Assembly: GCA_002296125.1 (NCBI GenBank)
Contig: DBHI01000136.1
Coordinates: 21,341-45,232 of the forward strand
Reading direction: 5' to 3'
Source: Anaerolineales bacterium UBA832
GTDB lineage: Bacteria > Chloroflexota > Anaerolineae > Anaerolineales > UBA11657
Length of the DNA: 23,892 nt
Each line of letters opens with the position of its first letter. The first letter of the stretch is position 1. Shown here piece by piece: positions 1-8,176 of this stretch. The notes beneath the pieces were generated by a model that saw only the letters and a program-made list of their open reading frames with translations, did not search any database and was not told the DNA's origin. The translations under genes were made by a program, and so were the position numbers.

Positions 1-409
1 CTTGTACTGAATGATCAATTACAATATCAACTGGGACAAGAGGATTGATTTTATTGGGATCAAGGTCATGACGATGCAGTGCTGACCTCAAAGCAGCTAA
101 ATCAACTACACCTGGTACAGCAGTAAAATCCTGCATTATTACTCTACCAGGCTTAAACGGTATTTCAACTAATGGGTTGTTCTTTGCACTCCATCCCGCA
201 AATGCTTCTACATCCTTATCTGTCACAGTGAAACCATCCTCGGTTCGTAAGAGTGCTTCTAAAAGAATTCGTAATGAATACGGCAATTTAGATACATCAC
301 AGACATTGTTCTTCTCCAGAGATTCAAGTCTGTATATAACTGCCTTCCCTGAGGGAGTAACAAGACTATCTCGTGCACCAAACGAATTAGGATGCTTATT
401 TATAATCAT
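1..409 (-). CDS. acnA: Aconitate hydratase (AcnA/IRP1 type), N-terminal 136 codons; runs off the window
   Basis: Aconitase interconverts citrate and isocitrate in the cytosolic TCA cycle through a 4Fe-4S cluster. Only the first 136 codons are present, and the gene continues beyond position 1. The visible protein starts MIINKHPNSFGARDSL. It carries the family's N-terminal signatures LPYSLRILLEALLR, GRVIMQDFTAVPGVVDLAA and, at the edge, PLVPVDIVIDHSVQ. These match bacterial AcnA, whose full length is about 900 residues. The cluster cysteines lie outside the window. The ATG at 409 is only 5 nt after the rmlB stop, with no clear Shine-Dalgarno, so expression is probably coupled to the rml genes. 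A TCA-cycle gene at the tail of a polysaccharide operon is unusual but may be chance adjacency. The family call is firm; whether the full gene is intact cannot be seen. Confidence 0.95.
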   Translation of the reverse strand, partial: MIINKHPNSFGARDSLVTPSGKAVIYRLESLEKNNVCDVSKLPYSLRILLEALLRTEDGFTVTDKDVEAFAGWSAKNNPLVEIPFKPGRVIMQDFTAVPGVVDLAALRSALHRHDLDPNKINPLVPVDIVIDHSVQ

Positions 410-414
410 TGTGT

Positions 415-1434
415 TCAACTCGAATTTAATCGATCTCCATATTGCTGTTCATAATATTCTTTAAATTCACCATCCTTAATAGGTTTCCACCACCAATCAT
501 TGTTTTGATACCATTTCACAGTATCCTCCAAAGATTCCTCAAATGTTTTGGCAGGTTTCCAACCTAAAGACATCAAAAGACTAGAATCAAGTGCATATCT
601 CCTGTCGTGTCCCGGACGATCATTTACTGGAGCAATTAAATCCAATGGTTTGCCAGCATATTGGAGAATCATCTCAGTCACTTCTATATTGGTTCTTTCA
701 TTACCTCCACCTAAATTATATACTCCACCCGAAACCCCTTTATGTAAAACAACATCTATCCCTGAACAATGATCTGTCACATGCAACCAATCACGAACCT
801 GCAAGCCATCACCATATAATGGCAATGCCTTGTTCTCAATTGCATTAGTGATAAACAAAGGTGCAATTTTTTCAGGATATTGATAAGGACCAAACGTGTT
901 ACTACCACGAGTAACAACAGTATTGAGATCATAAGTTTCATTATAAGCCCTCACCAACAGTTCAGCACCTGCTTTGCTAGCCGCATAAGGACTATTAGGC
1001 TCGAAAGGATCTCCTTCCTTGAACAAACCTTCTAATATACTTCCATATACTTCATCAGTACTTACTTGATGAATTCGTGATACATTATGATCACGTGCAG
1101 CATCAAGTAACACATGAGTGCCCACTATATCAGTCTGAATAAATGCATCAGCTGATAATATTGATCTATCAACATGACTTTCAGCAGCAAAATTAACTAT
1201 AGTATCAATTTGATTATCATCAATCACTTGATTGACCATCTCACGATCAACGATATCACCAAGTAAAAACTTATATCGTTCATTATCCTGTACACTACGA
1301 AGGTTATCTAAATTACCTGCATATGTCAATTTGTCATATACGTATAAGTTATAGTCTGGATATTTATCCAACATATAACATACAAAATTGGAACCTATAA
1401 ATCCAGCTCCACCAGTTACTAAAATATTTTTCAC
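415..1434 (-). CDS. rmlB: dTDP-glucose 4,6-dehydratase
   Basis: Converts dTDP-glucose to dTDP-4-keto-6-deoxyglucose with bound NAD+, the second step of the dTDP-rhamnose pathway. This is an extended SDR of 339 residues, usual for the family. It has the Rossmann motif TGGAGFIGSNF at about 7-17, the diagnostic STDEVYG around T116-D117-E118, and the YxxxK pair Y140/K144 in SPYAASKAGAE. The chosen start is the GTG at 1434. It overlaps the rmlA stop as GTGA and gives the expected N-terminus (M/V)KNILVTGG. A TTG three codons upstream (1443) is also open but would add DS before the usual start. It sits directly after rmlA and just before acn, in one apparent operon. Its product would feed rmlD, about 6.7 kb upstream in the same direction. 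Confidence 0.96.
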   Translation of the reverse strand: MKNILVTGGAGFIGSNFVCYMLDKYPDYNLYVYDKLTYAGNLDNLRSVQDNERYKFLLGDIVDREMVNQVIDDNQIDTIVNFAAESHVDRSILSADAFIQTDIVGTHVLLDAARDHNVSRIHQVSTDEVYGSILEGLFKEGDPFEPNSPYAASKAGAELLVRAYNETYDLNTVVTRGSNTFGPYQYPEKIAPLFITNAIENKALPLYGDGLQVRDWLHVTDHCSGIDVVLHKGVSGGVYNLGGGNERTNIEVTEMILQYAGKPLDLIAPVNDRPGHDRRYALDSSLLMSLGWKPAKTFEESLEDTVKWYQNNDWWWKPIKDGEFKEYYEQQYGDRLNSS

Positions 1435-2504
1435 GGAATCCAAAAATTACTATAATCACCTAAATTCATTTTTAATGCCTTCGGTCTTTTACTAGTATGA
1501 CCTACTATTGCATTACGTCCAATCATACTATCTATTATACGAGTTGATACTCCTGATATATGAGAATTCTCTAACATAATAGAATGTTCAATTTCACTGT
1601 TTCTAATTATACAATCATGATATATAGACGTATATGGTCCGACATATGCATTATCAATTATAGTATTTTCTCCTATAATACTCGGACCCCTAATGGTACT
1701 ATTAATCACCTTAGCACCATCTTGGATGGTAACACTTCTACCTATTTCAGATTGATCATCTATTCCAGAATCAACACTAATTTCATGCTCGATCTCATCC
1801 AATACATGTCCATTAGCAGTCAACATATCTAATGGTTTGCCAGTATCTATCCACCAACCAGTATGAACATATGGATGAACTGCATGTCCATTAGTCACCA
1901 ACCATTGAATCGCATCAGTAATTTCTAACTCTCCTCTTGCAGAAGGTTCTATAGAATTAACAGCATTGATAATGCTATTGTCAAACATATAAATCCCAAC
2001 CAAGGCCAAATCAGATGGGGGATTGTTTGGTTTTTCTATTAGCTGCTTAATAGATCCATCAGAGTGGAGTTCAGCAACGCCAAAATGTTGCGGGTCTGGC
2101 ACCTTTGTCAACACAATCTGACTATCCCATTGAGATTTTGCAAATTGTTCAATCAAACTGCTAACACCACCTTGTATGACATTATCACCCAAAAACATTA
2201 CAAAACGATCATTGCCAAGAAACTCCTCTGATATTTTCACTGCATGAGCTAAACCAGCAGGAAATTCTTGAACAATAAAAGTTATATCTACTCCCCATAG
2301 ACTCCCATCACCTACTGCATCTCTAATTTCTGCTCCAGTATCGCCTATCACAATGCCAATTTCTTTTATGCCTGCATCCCTAATTGCCCTAATAACACGA
2401 AATAGTACTGGTTCATTTGCAACTGGTATTAATTGCTTAGCGCGAGTATAAGTAAGTGGATACAAACGTGTACCCTTACCTCCAGCTAATATCAATCCTT
2501 TCAT
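1431..2504 (-). CDS. rmlA: Glucose-1-phosphate thymidylyltransferase, long form
   Basis: Condenses glucose-1-phosphate and dTTP to dTDP-glucose, the first step of dTDP-deoxysugar synthesis. The N-terminus MKGLILAGGKGTRLYPLT is the nucleotidyltransferase signature, with G8-G9-x-G-T-R13 and K23 in TRAKQLIPV. D107 in MFLGDN fits the metal-binding Asp, and an IEKP motif follows. At 357 residues it is longer than the roughly 290-residue enterobacterial RmlA. From about residue 245 onward it has hexapeptide-like repeats (SEIGRSVTIQDGAKV and following) that form a left-handed beta-helix. This is the long-form subfamily known from actinobacteria, archaea and related lineages (StrD-like). The ATG at 2504 overlaps the preceding stop by 1 nt (TAATG), and its own stop overlaps the rmlB start by 4 nt, so the three genes are probably translationally coupled. 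Confidence 0.95.
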   Translation of the reverse strand: MKGLILAGGKGTRLYPLTYTRAKQLIPVANEPVLFRVIRAIRDAGIKEIGIVIGDTGAEIRDAVGDGSLWGVDITFIVQEFPAGLAHAVKISEEFLGNDRFVMFLGDNVIQGGVSSLIEQFAKSQWDSQIVLTKVPDPQHFGVAELHSDGSIKQLIEKPNNPPSDLALVGIYMFDNSIINAVNSIEPSARGELEITDAIQWLVTNGHAVHPYVHTGWWIDTGKPLDMLTANGHVLDEIEHEISVDSGIDDQSEIGRSVTIQDGAKVINSTIRGPSIIGENTIIDNAYVGPYTSIYHDCIIRNSEIEHSIMLENSHISGVSTRIIDSMIGRNAIVGHTSKRPKALKMNLGDYSNFWIP

Positions 2505-3157
2505 TAATAAGATCCTACTGATAAATCAACTGGAGCATTATTAAGAACCGCACCAATAACACGAGCACCTGATTGATTCAGAATTTCACTCGCCCGCTCT
2601 AAATGATCACGTCGACTCTGACCAGAATTTAGTACTACAATCACGCCATCTGCATATGATGACAAAATTGCAGCATCAGTCACTGGTAAAACCGGAGGAG
2701 AATCTAGTAAAACGAAATCGGCTTGTTGTGATAAATCTACCATCAATCGATCCATATTATTAGAACCTAATAGATCTGCAGGATTTTTAGGTGTCGGACC
2801 TGATGTTACAATGGACAAATTATCCACTCCAACATCAAGTTTATTTACAATATCATTTGAAATCAAAGTACTACTTAAACCAAACTCATTTGGCACACCC
2901 CAAATATCATGTTGATTCGGATGGCGTAAATCACAATCCATGATCAAAGTTTTTCGTCCACTTTGTGCTAAAGTCACTGCCAAATTAGCAGTAACGTATG
3001 ATTTGCTATCACTATTGTTTTCAGGTGAAGCTCCACACACTAATATTACACGTAATCTTTCTTTTTTATCAGCAAAAATTATGTTAGTACGAAGTGCACG
3101 ATAAGCTTCAGATACACTTGAATTTGCGTCAATCAAAGTAATAATATTTTTTGTCAT
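2504..3157 (-). CDS. CpsD/CapB-type BY-kinase-like ATPase with degenerate Walker A
   Basis: Resembles the cytoplasmic ATPase/tyrosine kinase partner of Wzz-type polysaccharide co-polymerases. The N-terminal SEAYRALRTNI (16-26), the Walker A' strand LIMDCDLRHP (71-80, D74/D76) and Walker B VLLDSPP (149-155, D152) are all present. The P-loop is odd. Where the family has a GxxGxGKS/T-T loop, this protein has GASPENNSDSKSYVTANLA (43-61), with no glycine-rich turn and about three extra residues; K52-S53 remain. The C-terminus ends VDLSVGSY, with a single tyrosine instead of a Tyr cluster. It may therefore be a weak or inactive kinase acting as a structural partner. The reading frame is intact, so this is not a frameshift. 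It starts 3 nt after the Wzz-like gene stop; AGGAAG just upstream of the ATG can serve as Shine-Dalgarno. Confidence 0.82.
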   Translation of the reverse strand: MTKNIITLIDANSSVSEAYRALRTNIIFADKKERLRVILVCGASPENNSDSKSYVTANLAVTLAQSGRKTLIMDCDLRHPNQHDIWGVPNEFGLSSTLISNDIVNKLDVGVDNLSIVTSGPTPKNPADLLGSNNMDRLMVDLSQQADFVLLDSPPVLPVTDAAILSSYADGVIVVLNSGQSRRDHLERASEILNQSGARVIGAVLNNAPVDLSVGSY

Positions 3158-3160
3158 AAA

Positions 3161-3838
3161 TCACTTCCTGTTGGATAAAATTTGTTGATCATCAGAAGGT
3201 ATTGTCCCAATAACCGGTATCGACACAAAATGTTCGACGTCATTTCTCGATCGTACAATAGCAGCTGAAAAATTCTCCATTAATAGTACAACAATTGAAC
3301 CAACCACAAATCCTAATATTGCGCCTGCAGACACATTGATTAATCTCCTTGGGCGTTCTAAAACATATCGTGGATTATCCAAGATTATGGCAGTAACACG
3401 ATCTTCACGACGCTGCTTTTGATTCTCATCGTTACGCCATTGTACCAACAACTCTGCCCAAGTAAGCGCTATATCATTAGCTAAATTTCCATTCTCATTT
3501 TCAACTTCAATCTTAATCAAAAATCTTTGAGCCTCAGTTGCTATATATACATCTCCGCGCAACGTCTCCGGTAAAGTATCTAATTGTAATGTATTGATCA
3601 CTGAATTAGCACTATTGTCTGTATCCAAGAACGCTACGTATGAATCTAGCAACAACTTCGCACTCTGTGTTAAACCAAAATCTGTGCGTGCAGGTTGAAC
3701 CAACACATTGACAGTAGATTGATACACAGGTGTCATAATTGTACTAAAAAACCATGCTGCTCCAGCAGTTAACATTACTGAAACAATCACAATCCAAATA
3801 CGTTTCCAAAACAGATACAAATATTCAACAAGTTTCAT
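3161..3838 (-). CDS. Wzz/CapA-type polysaccharide chain-length determinant (co-polymerase)
   Basis: Inner-membrane Wzz family protein of 225 residues, expected to set chain length or couple polymerisation to export. It has an N-terminal membrane segment at about 12-33 after the LFWKRIW lead, then a periplasmic domain opening TPVYQSTVNVLVQP. A second membrane segment lies at about 165-187, followed by the cytoplasmic tail RNDVEHFVSIPVIGTIP, typical of CpsC/CapA partners of BY-kinases. The kinase-like gene follows after 3 nt, which fits a two-protein kinase system. The open frame extends to a TTG at 3841, but the ATG at 3838 is preferred, with AAGGCG about 8 nt upstream. Confidence 0.85.
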   Translation of the reverse strand: MKLVEYLYLFWKRIWIVIVSVMLTAGAAWFFSTIMTPVYQSTVNVLVQPARTDFGLTQSAKLLLDSYVAFLDTDNSANSVINTLQLDTLPETLRGDVYIATEAQRFLIKIEVENENGNLANDIALTWAELLVQWRNDENQKQRREDRVTAIILDNPRYVLERPRRLINVSAGAILGFVVGSIVVLLMENFSAAIVRSRNDVEHFVSIPVIGTIPSDDQQILSNRK

Positions 3839-3926
3839 CAAAATTCGCCTTAATATAATTAATCAATTAAATAACGGACACACAATTAGTGATTGTACCA
3901 CAATGAAATAGTGAACTTGTCATAAA
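3839..3926 (-). other. 88-nt gap between the two Wzz-type genes
   Basis: A+T-rich spacer. It holds a weak 5-bp dyad (ACAAT 3882-3886 / ATTGT 3892-3896) with no T-run, and an 18-codon frame with no supporting signal. No clear terminator or promoter is visible, so read-through between the two Wzz genes is plausible. Confidence 0.4.
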
Positions 3927-4601
3927 TCATAACTCCACGATCACCTTTATACCTATCCTCTCTATATCATAACGATTACGCACAAATGGATCCAAATAAT
4001 GTGCACAACATACCATTAAAATCCCTAAAACAATACCGGTCATAATCCTAATTAGAGGTTGCAAATATTGCACAACATTTGGTGGAACTGTCACAATATT
4101 AGGCTTATCAAGAGCTATCACTTGAGCATTATATCCACCTAGTTGAGGAAAAACGCTAGCATTTTGTTCTTGCATAACCTTTATAGATGCTTTAGCAATA
4201 TCCATAGTATGTGCTGAATTATCTGAATTCACATATAACAACACTTCACTACGCACATAATCACTATTAATGGAACCCTGTATTATATCTGCAGAAATCA
4301 TCACCGATTCTTCAGCGAGTACCATATTCACTGAATCCGCAAAACTACCCGTCACAATCCAATCAGCCAGACCACTAACCAAATATTCTGAACTCAGCCA
4401 AGAATAATATGATTTGTCAAATTGTTGATAATTGTTATCATGAGTGTCTGGGAAAACAGCAGCTGAAAATCTTATCGTTGTAACATATCTATCTTGAGGA
4501 AGTCTATAAGATGATAATCCAAGTAAAGTAACGAGGACAGTAGGTAATACTAGAAGATACCACCACCTTTTCAAAATTATCGCATATTTATTTAGTAACA
4601 T
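3927..4601 (-). CDS. Second Wzz-like chain-length/export protein, divergent
   Basis: A 224-residue protein with the Wzz layout. A short N-terminal cytoplasmic stretch (MLLNKYAIILKRWW) is followed by a membrane segment at about 14-32. A periplasmic region of roughly 150 residues follows, then a second membrane segment at about 184-203 (LIRIMTGIVLGILMVCCAHY) and a short tail RNRYDIERIGIKVIVEL. The tail ends where partner Wzz proteins continue into IGTIP-like sequence. Sequence similarity to the neighbouring Wzz is low by eye. A GAGGA Shine-Dalgarno lies 5 nt before the ATG at 4601. Two co-polymerase paralogues in a row may form a hetero-oligomer or serve two different glycans; this is inference. 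Confidence 0.7.
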   Translation of the reverse strand: MLLNKYAIILKRWWYLLVLPTVLVTLLGLSSYRLPQDRYVTTIRFSAAVFPDTHDNNYQQFDKSYYSWLSSEYLVSGLADWIVTGSFADSVNMVLAEESVMISADIIQGSINSDYVRSEVLLYVNSDNSAHTMDIAKASIKVMQEQNASVFPQLGGYNAQVIALDKPNIVTVPPNVVQYLQPLIRIMTGIVLGILMVCCAHYLDPFVRNRYDIERIGIKVIVEL

Positions 4602-4721
4602 TCTATCCTCTACAATGTATGACTACTAGTTTACACAACTAAATACTCACAAATGCATCAAGTATTATATTTTATAACATCAATATATTATTGTAATTAT
4701 CTATTATAACAATATTAATGC
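4602..4721 (-). promoter_or_regulatory. Possible promoter region upstream of the wzz-kinase-rml-acn genes
   Basis: A 120-nt gap with a TATAAT hexamer on the minus strand at 4669-4664, which would start transcription about 55 nt before the Wzz ATG. No good -35 sits at 16-18 nt; the closest, TTACAA (4696-4691), is 21 nt away. A 6-bp dyad (4689-4694 / 4709-4714) lacks a T-run and is not a convincing terminator for the upstream GT4 gene. In DNA this A+T-rich, a -10 match alone is weak evidence. Confidence 0.3.
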
Positions 4722-5804
4722 CTAATTAACTACACTTTCAATAAATTCACTAATTTGCTTCTTAAAAATAGACCTGTCAAATCTAAGAGCAAACTGCCTT
4801 ATTGATAATTGATCATATTGTTTTTGATCAAATTGAATGATTTGTTTCTGAAACTCCTCAACAGTTTGATCAGATACTAATATACCTGTTTCACCATCAC
4901 GGACATAATCTAAAGCACCACCACCAGCAAATGCAATTACCGGTCTACCAGCAGCCATAGCTTGTATTGGAGTGATACCAAAATCTTCTAGACCTGGAAA
5001 CAACAATGCCTTACAATCAGCAATCAGATCAGGTAGAACATTATCAGAAACTCTTCCCAAAAACTCAACATTATCTCCAGCCATTGCTTGAAGTCTCTCT
5101 AAATCGCGACCTTCCCCTGCTATTTTTAAGGGAACTTGTAATTTAGTACATGCTTCTACCACCAAATCAATGCGTTTATAAGGAATCAATCTAGAAACTA
5201 CTAGGAAATAACTACCTTTACGTTTTGATGGAACAAAACGATCCGTATTTACAGGAGGATATATAATAACTGATTCACGATTATAATAATTAGTAATACG
5301 ATTCTGTACCTCACTAGAAATAGCAATAAAGCAATCTACTTCTTCTGCAGCTTTCTTATCCCAAGTCTGCATATGTTTCACTAATGCTCGTATAATCATA
5401 GATAAAGTAGCATTATAATCCTCATATTCAAGATAAGATTGAATGTCCCATACATATCTTGTTGGAGTAAGACAATAACAAATATGCTTTGTGTAAGATC
5501 CAGTATTAATACCATGACAAAATCCACTTTTGTTTGAAATAACCACATCGTAATCAGACAAATGAATTCTCCCAAAATAAAAAGGGTAAAGTAAAAGATA
5601 CAGATGATGATAAGATGAAATGTAAGGAAGACTATTCATCCAAGAAGTACGAATATCAACATCACGAAAAATTGAGTTCACTTTATGACTGTCATAAATA
5701 CTAGTATAAACTGGTGCCATTGGATACATTTCAGACAATACAGATAATACGTCTTCAGCACCACCGCTTTGATTTAACCAATCATGAACTAAGGCAATAT
5801 TCAT
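4722..5804 (-). CDS. Glycosyltransferase family 4, WbaZ-like
   Basis: A retaining GT-B glycosyltransferase of 360 residues, cytoplasmic or peripheral to the membrane, expected to use a nucleotide-sugar donor on a lipid-linked glycan. The N-terminus IALVHDWLNQSGGAEDVL and the TPTRYVWD motif (113-120) are typical of the WbaZ-type mannosyl/hexosyltransferase group. The donor-side motif is GLEDFGITPIQAMAAGRP. The first acidic residue, E273, is present, but the usual second Glu of the EX7E motif is Q281. The domain is otherwise complete. The gene lies 30 nt after rnhB. It is too unlike SqdX/SQD2 by eye to be called a sulfoquinovosyltransferase. Donor and acceptor are unknown. Confidence 0.87.
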   Translation of the reverse strand: MNIALVHDWLNQSGGAEDVLSVLSEMYPMAPVYTSIYDSHKVNSIFRDVDIRTSWMNSLPYISSYHHLYLLLYPFYFGRIHLSDYDVVISNKSGFCHGINTGSYTKHICYCLTPTRYVWDIQSYLEYEDYNATLSMIIRALVKHMQTWDKKAAEEVDCFIAISSEVQNRITNYYNRESVIIYPPVNTDRFVPSKRKGSYFLVVSRLIPYKRIDLVVEACTKLQVPLKIAGEGRDLERLQAMAGDNVEFLGRVSDNVLPDLIADCKALLFPGLEDFGITPIQAMAAGRPVIAFAGGGALDYVRDGETGILVSDQTVEEFQKQIIQFDQKQYDQLSIRQFALRFDRSIFKKQISEFIESVVN

Positions 5805-5834
5805 AAAAATTTGTTATCACTACGCATTCTATTC

Positions 5835-6488
5835 TCATAACAACGACACCATAGGACGAAATGATTTTCTATGTATTGGAGTAACATTCAAATTCATTAA
5901 TCTATCGTAATGCATCTGAGTTCCATAACCTTTATGACTCTCAAATCCATACCCTGGATATTGCTTTGCTAACTTAATCATAAGATTATCTCTATACACT
6001 TTCGCTATAATTGATGCTGATGCGATTGACAATGAAATAGCATCACCAAAATTCATCACATTCTGAGGGATACTTAAGTCATTATGCAAATCCATAGCAT
6101 CAATTAAGAGTTGATCTGGTTTTTGCTTCAAACTATTCACTGCCTGACACATAGCCATACGCGTCGCACTAATAATGCCATTAATATCTATTTCATTGGA
6201 TGATATTACTCCAACAGATGTAAACAATGCTGTTTGTAAAATCATTTTCGAAATTCTAGTACGTTTTTCGGAAGTTAGACATTTCGAATCCCTAACATCA
6301 TGTAGTGTTTTCTTTATCAAATCTGGATTAGAAGGAAGCACAACCGATGCTGCAACAACTGGGCCAGCCCACGCACCACGACCAACTTCATCAATCCCTG
6401 CAACATGATTACAGCCAACATCCCAGTAGCGCTTTTCTAACCTCAAATGAGGTTTTTTTGGTAATTTACTTGAAATTATATTTTTCAT
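5835..6488 (-). CDS. rnhB: Ribonuclease HII
   Basis: Cleaves the RNA strand of RNA-DNA hybrids and single ribonucleotides misincorporated into DNA. It has 217 residues, normal length. The catalytic carboxylates are visible: D33-E34 in GIDEVGRGAWAGPVVAA, D130 in LLIDAMD, and D167 in SASIIAKVYRD. KGYGTQMHYDRL is the family's C-terminal signature. DSKCL replaces the common DSKKL, and the NEVGRG-region proline is Ala-Trp here, both minor. The ATG at 6488 lies inside the end of the preceding GT2 gene (23-nt overlap), so it is probably translationally coupled to it, a housekeeping gene inside a glycosyltransferase run. Confidence 0.95.
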   Translation of the reverse strand: MKNIISSKLPKKPHLRLEKRYWDVGCNHVAGIDEVGRGAWAGPVVAASVVLPSNPDLIKKTLHDVRDSKCLTSEKRTRISKMILQTALFTSVGVISSNEIDINGIISATRMAMCQAVNSLKQKPDQLLIDAMDLHNDLSIPQNVMNFGDAISLSIASASIIAKVYRDNLMIKLAKQYPGYGFESHKGYGTQMHYDRLMNLNVTPIHRKSFRPMVSLL

Positions 6489-7200
6489 CGTACAGACCCG
6501 ATTGCCAATTTTTTCTCAAAATCATAATATCCTTTAACATAGCAAAAGAGTCCTGAACCATTCGAACTCTAGTTTCAGGATTAAAATACCAATTAATAGG
6601 AATCTCAACAATGTCGTATCCCAATTTTGTGGCTATGAACAATATCTCCACATCGAAACTCATTCCGTAAAAACGTTGTCGACCAAAAAGATCAATAGCA
6701 ATTGGTGCTCGAAAACACTTGAATCCGCATTGAGTATCCTCAAATCCTGGAAGTGCAGCAATTTTCACTAGATTACTAAATATACGTCCACGAATATGGG
6801 TAAATACAGGTTCATTAAACCTTCTAGAACCTTTAACTTCACGAGACCCTATAGCTATATCATAATTGGAAAAATCAGACGAAAAAAATCTACTAATATC
6901 ATCAATAGGCATAGACAAATCTGCATCACACATAAACCTAAATTCACCTTTAGCTTCTAGCATACCTGTTTTCACAGCAATACCTTTCCCACGCTTAGGA
7001 ATACTAATCAATCGAATGCCATTCATAATATTTGCATATTTGTTCACAACTTGCACTGTATCATCGTTACTGCCATTTTCTACAACTATTATTTCATAAC
7101 TATACTTCTGTCTAGACATATAAGCATCTATTGAAACAAGAGTTTTAGGCAAACGATTTGCCTCATTATGAGCTGGTATAATAATCGACAAATAAGTCAT
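6466..7200 (-). CDS. GT2 glycosyltransferase, dolichyl/polyprenyl-phosphate glucosyltransferase (DPG synthase) type
   Basis: A 244-residue single-domain GT-A enzyme that probably moves a hexose from a nucleotide sugar to a polyprenyl-phosphate carrier. The start TYLSIIIPAHNEANRLPKTL and the substrate loop VVENGSNDDT (39-48) are present, as are KRGKGIAVKTGM (69-80) and the metal-binding CDADLSMP with D92/D94. IAIGSREVKGS and the GFEDTQCGFKCF segment are characteristic of Alg5/DPG-synthase-like proteins. There is no C-terminal membrane domain. Such carriers feed GT-C enzymes, three of which lie upstream in this window. The sugar specificity cannot be read from the sequence. Confidence 0.88.
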   Translation of the reverse strand: MTYLSIIIPAHNEANRLPKTLVSIDAYMSRQKYSYEIIVVENGSNDDTVQVVNKYANIMNGIRLISIPKRGKGIAVKTGMLEAKGEFRFMCDADLSMPIDDISRFFSSDFSNYDIAIGSREVKGSRRFNEPVFTHIRGRIFSNLVKIAALPGFEDTQCGFKCFRAPIAIDLFGRQRFYGMSFDVEILFIATKLGYDIVEIPINWYFNPETRVRMVQDSFAMLKDIMILRKNWQSGLYDEKYNFK

Positions 7201-7213
7201 TAGTGTATTAATC

Positions 7214-8152
7214 TCATATTTCGGTCAATATACTTCTTATATAGTCTGATGAAACTTTGCAGTTAGATTGTATGTACTTTCTCTTCAATAGAACTCGAGG
7301 AATAGTTAATATACCTACAATCTGACCACGCAGTCTTGCTCTAGCTTCATTCCCTTTCCATGACATTAACGACTGACATGCCAACAATATCTGTCGCCAT
7401 AATATTGATCTCCAAAAAATTCGCCAAACAACATTTGGAACATCTTTTACAAGCACATAAATGCTATTACGACCATCAAAATAACTAGCAACTGAACCAC
7501 CACCAGTAGCAGACAAATGATGGTAAACCACAGCACTAGGTACATAAAGAGTTTTCCAGCCCTTTAGTTGCGAACGCCATGCCATATCAATATCTTCTAA
7601 AGAAAAAAAGAAACTTTCGTCTAACAAACCAACTTCATCCAACATAGACCGCCTATATCCTGCTGCTCCACCACAAGCAGAAAACACATAATCTTCCATA
7701 TACTGACCAACATCTTTTTCCCAAACTCCTCTATTAGCTGCCATACCATCAGATCTAAACAAATCACCTGCAGCATGAAATATATCTCTTCTGTCAAAAA
7801 GCATCATTCTCGATGCAACAATTCCAACTTCTGGATTGTTTTCAAAAGCCTCTAAGATTTTTTCTAACCAATTAGGTGTAACTTCAGTATCGTTATTCAA
7901 TAAAACAACTATATCACCTTTGGATGATCTAATACCTGCGTTACATGCACCAGCAAATCCTAAATTTTTTCTTAGTTTTATCAAATTGACATTTCTATAT
8001 TCATTCTGAATAAATGTACAAGATTCATCCTTGCTAGCATTATCAACAACAAAAACTTCATATTCTTTCAATGTCTGTTTCATAAGTGCGTTTAGACATA
8101 CAGACAAGTACTGTATACCGTTTAAATTGGGTATTATGACTGATAAAATCAT
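7214..8152 (-). CDS. GT2 glycosyltransferase, WbbL/rhamnosyltransferase-like
   Basis: A 312-residue GT-A glycosyltransferase. Motifs in order are SVIIPNLNGIQYLSVCL at the N-terminus, FVVDNASKDES (34-44), NLGFAGACNAGI (63-73), the metal-binding LLNNDTEV with D88, and further on a CGGAAGYRRSMLDEVGLLDE acceptor-loop segment. DIDMAWRSQLKGW and YHHLSATGG complete the WbbL-like pattern. Family members commonly transfer rhamnose from dTDP-L-rhamnose, and rmlD lies 24 nt upstream, so rhamnosyl transfer is a reasonable guess, though not proven. AAGG about 8 nt before the ATG may act as a weak Shine-Dalgarno. Confidence 0.88.
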   Translation of the reverse strand: MILSVIIPNLNGIQYLSVCLNALMKQTLKEYEVFVVDNASKDESCTFIQNEYRNVNLIKLRKNLGFAGACNAGIRSSKGDIVVLLNNDTEVTPNWLEKILEAFENNPEVGIVASRMMLFDRRDIFHAAGDLFRSDGMAANRGVWEKDVGQYMEDYVFSACGGAAGYRRSMLDEVGLLDESFFFSLEDIDMAWRSQLKGWKTLYVPSAVVYHHLSATGGGSVASYFDGRNSIYVLVKDVPNVVWRIFWRSILWRQILLACQSLMSWKGNEARARLRGQIVGILTIPRVLLKRKYIQSNCKVSSDYIRSILTEI

Positions 8153-8176
8153 TACAATGACCTTAAATAAAACAAA

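Noticed and set aside
177..464. Plus-strand 95-codon frame
   Set aside because: It lies opposite the aconitase and rmlB coding sequence, which have clear family motifs; the frame has no recognisable protein features.
3882..3896. Inverted repeat ACAAT-TAGTG-ATTGT between the two Wzz genes
   Set aside because: Only five A+T-rich pairs and no T-run on either strand; too weak for a terminator or operator in this base composition.
4689..4714. 6-bp dyad after the GT4 gene considered as a terminator
   Set aside because: The loop is 14 nt and no T-run follows on the minus strand; likely chance in an A+T-rich gap.
4722..5804. SqdX/SQD2-type sulfoquinovosyltransferase
   Set aside because: The HDWLNQSGGAEDVL start and TPTRYVWD motif point to the WbaZ-type GT4 group, and the gene is over 10 kb from sqdB.
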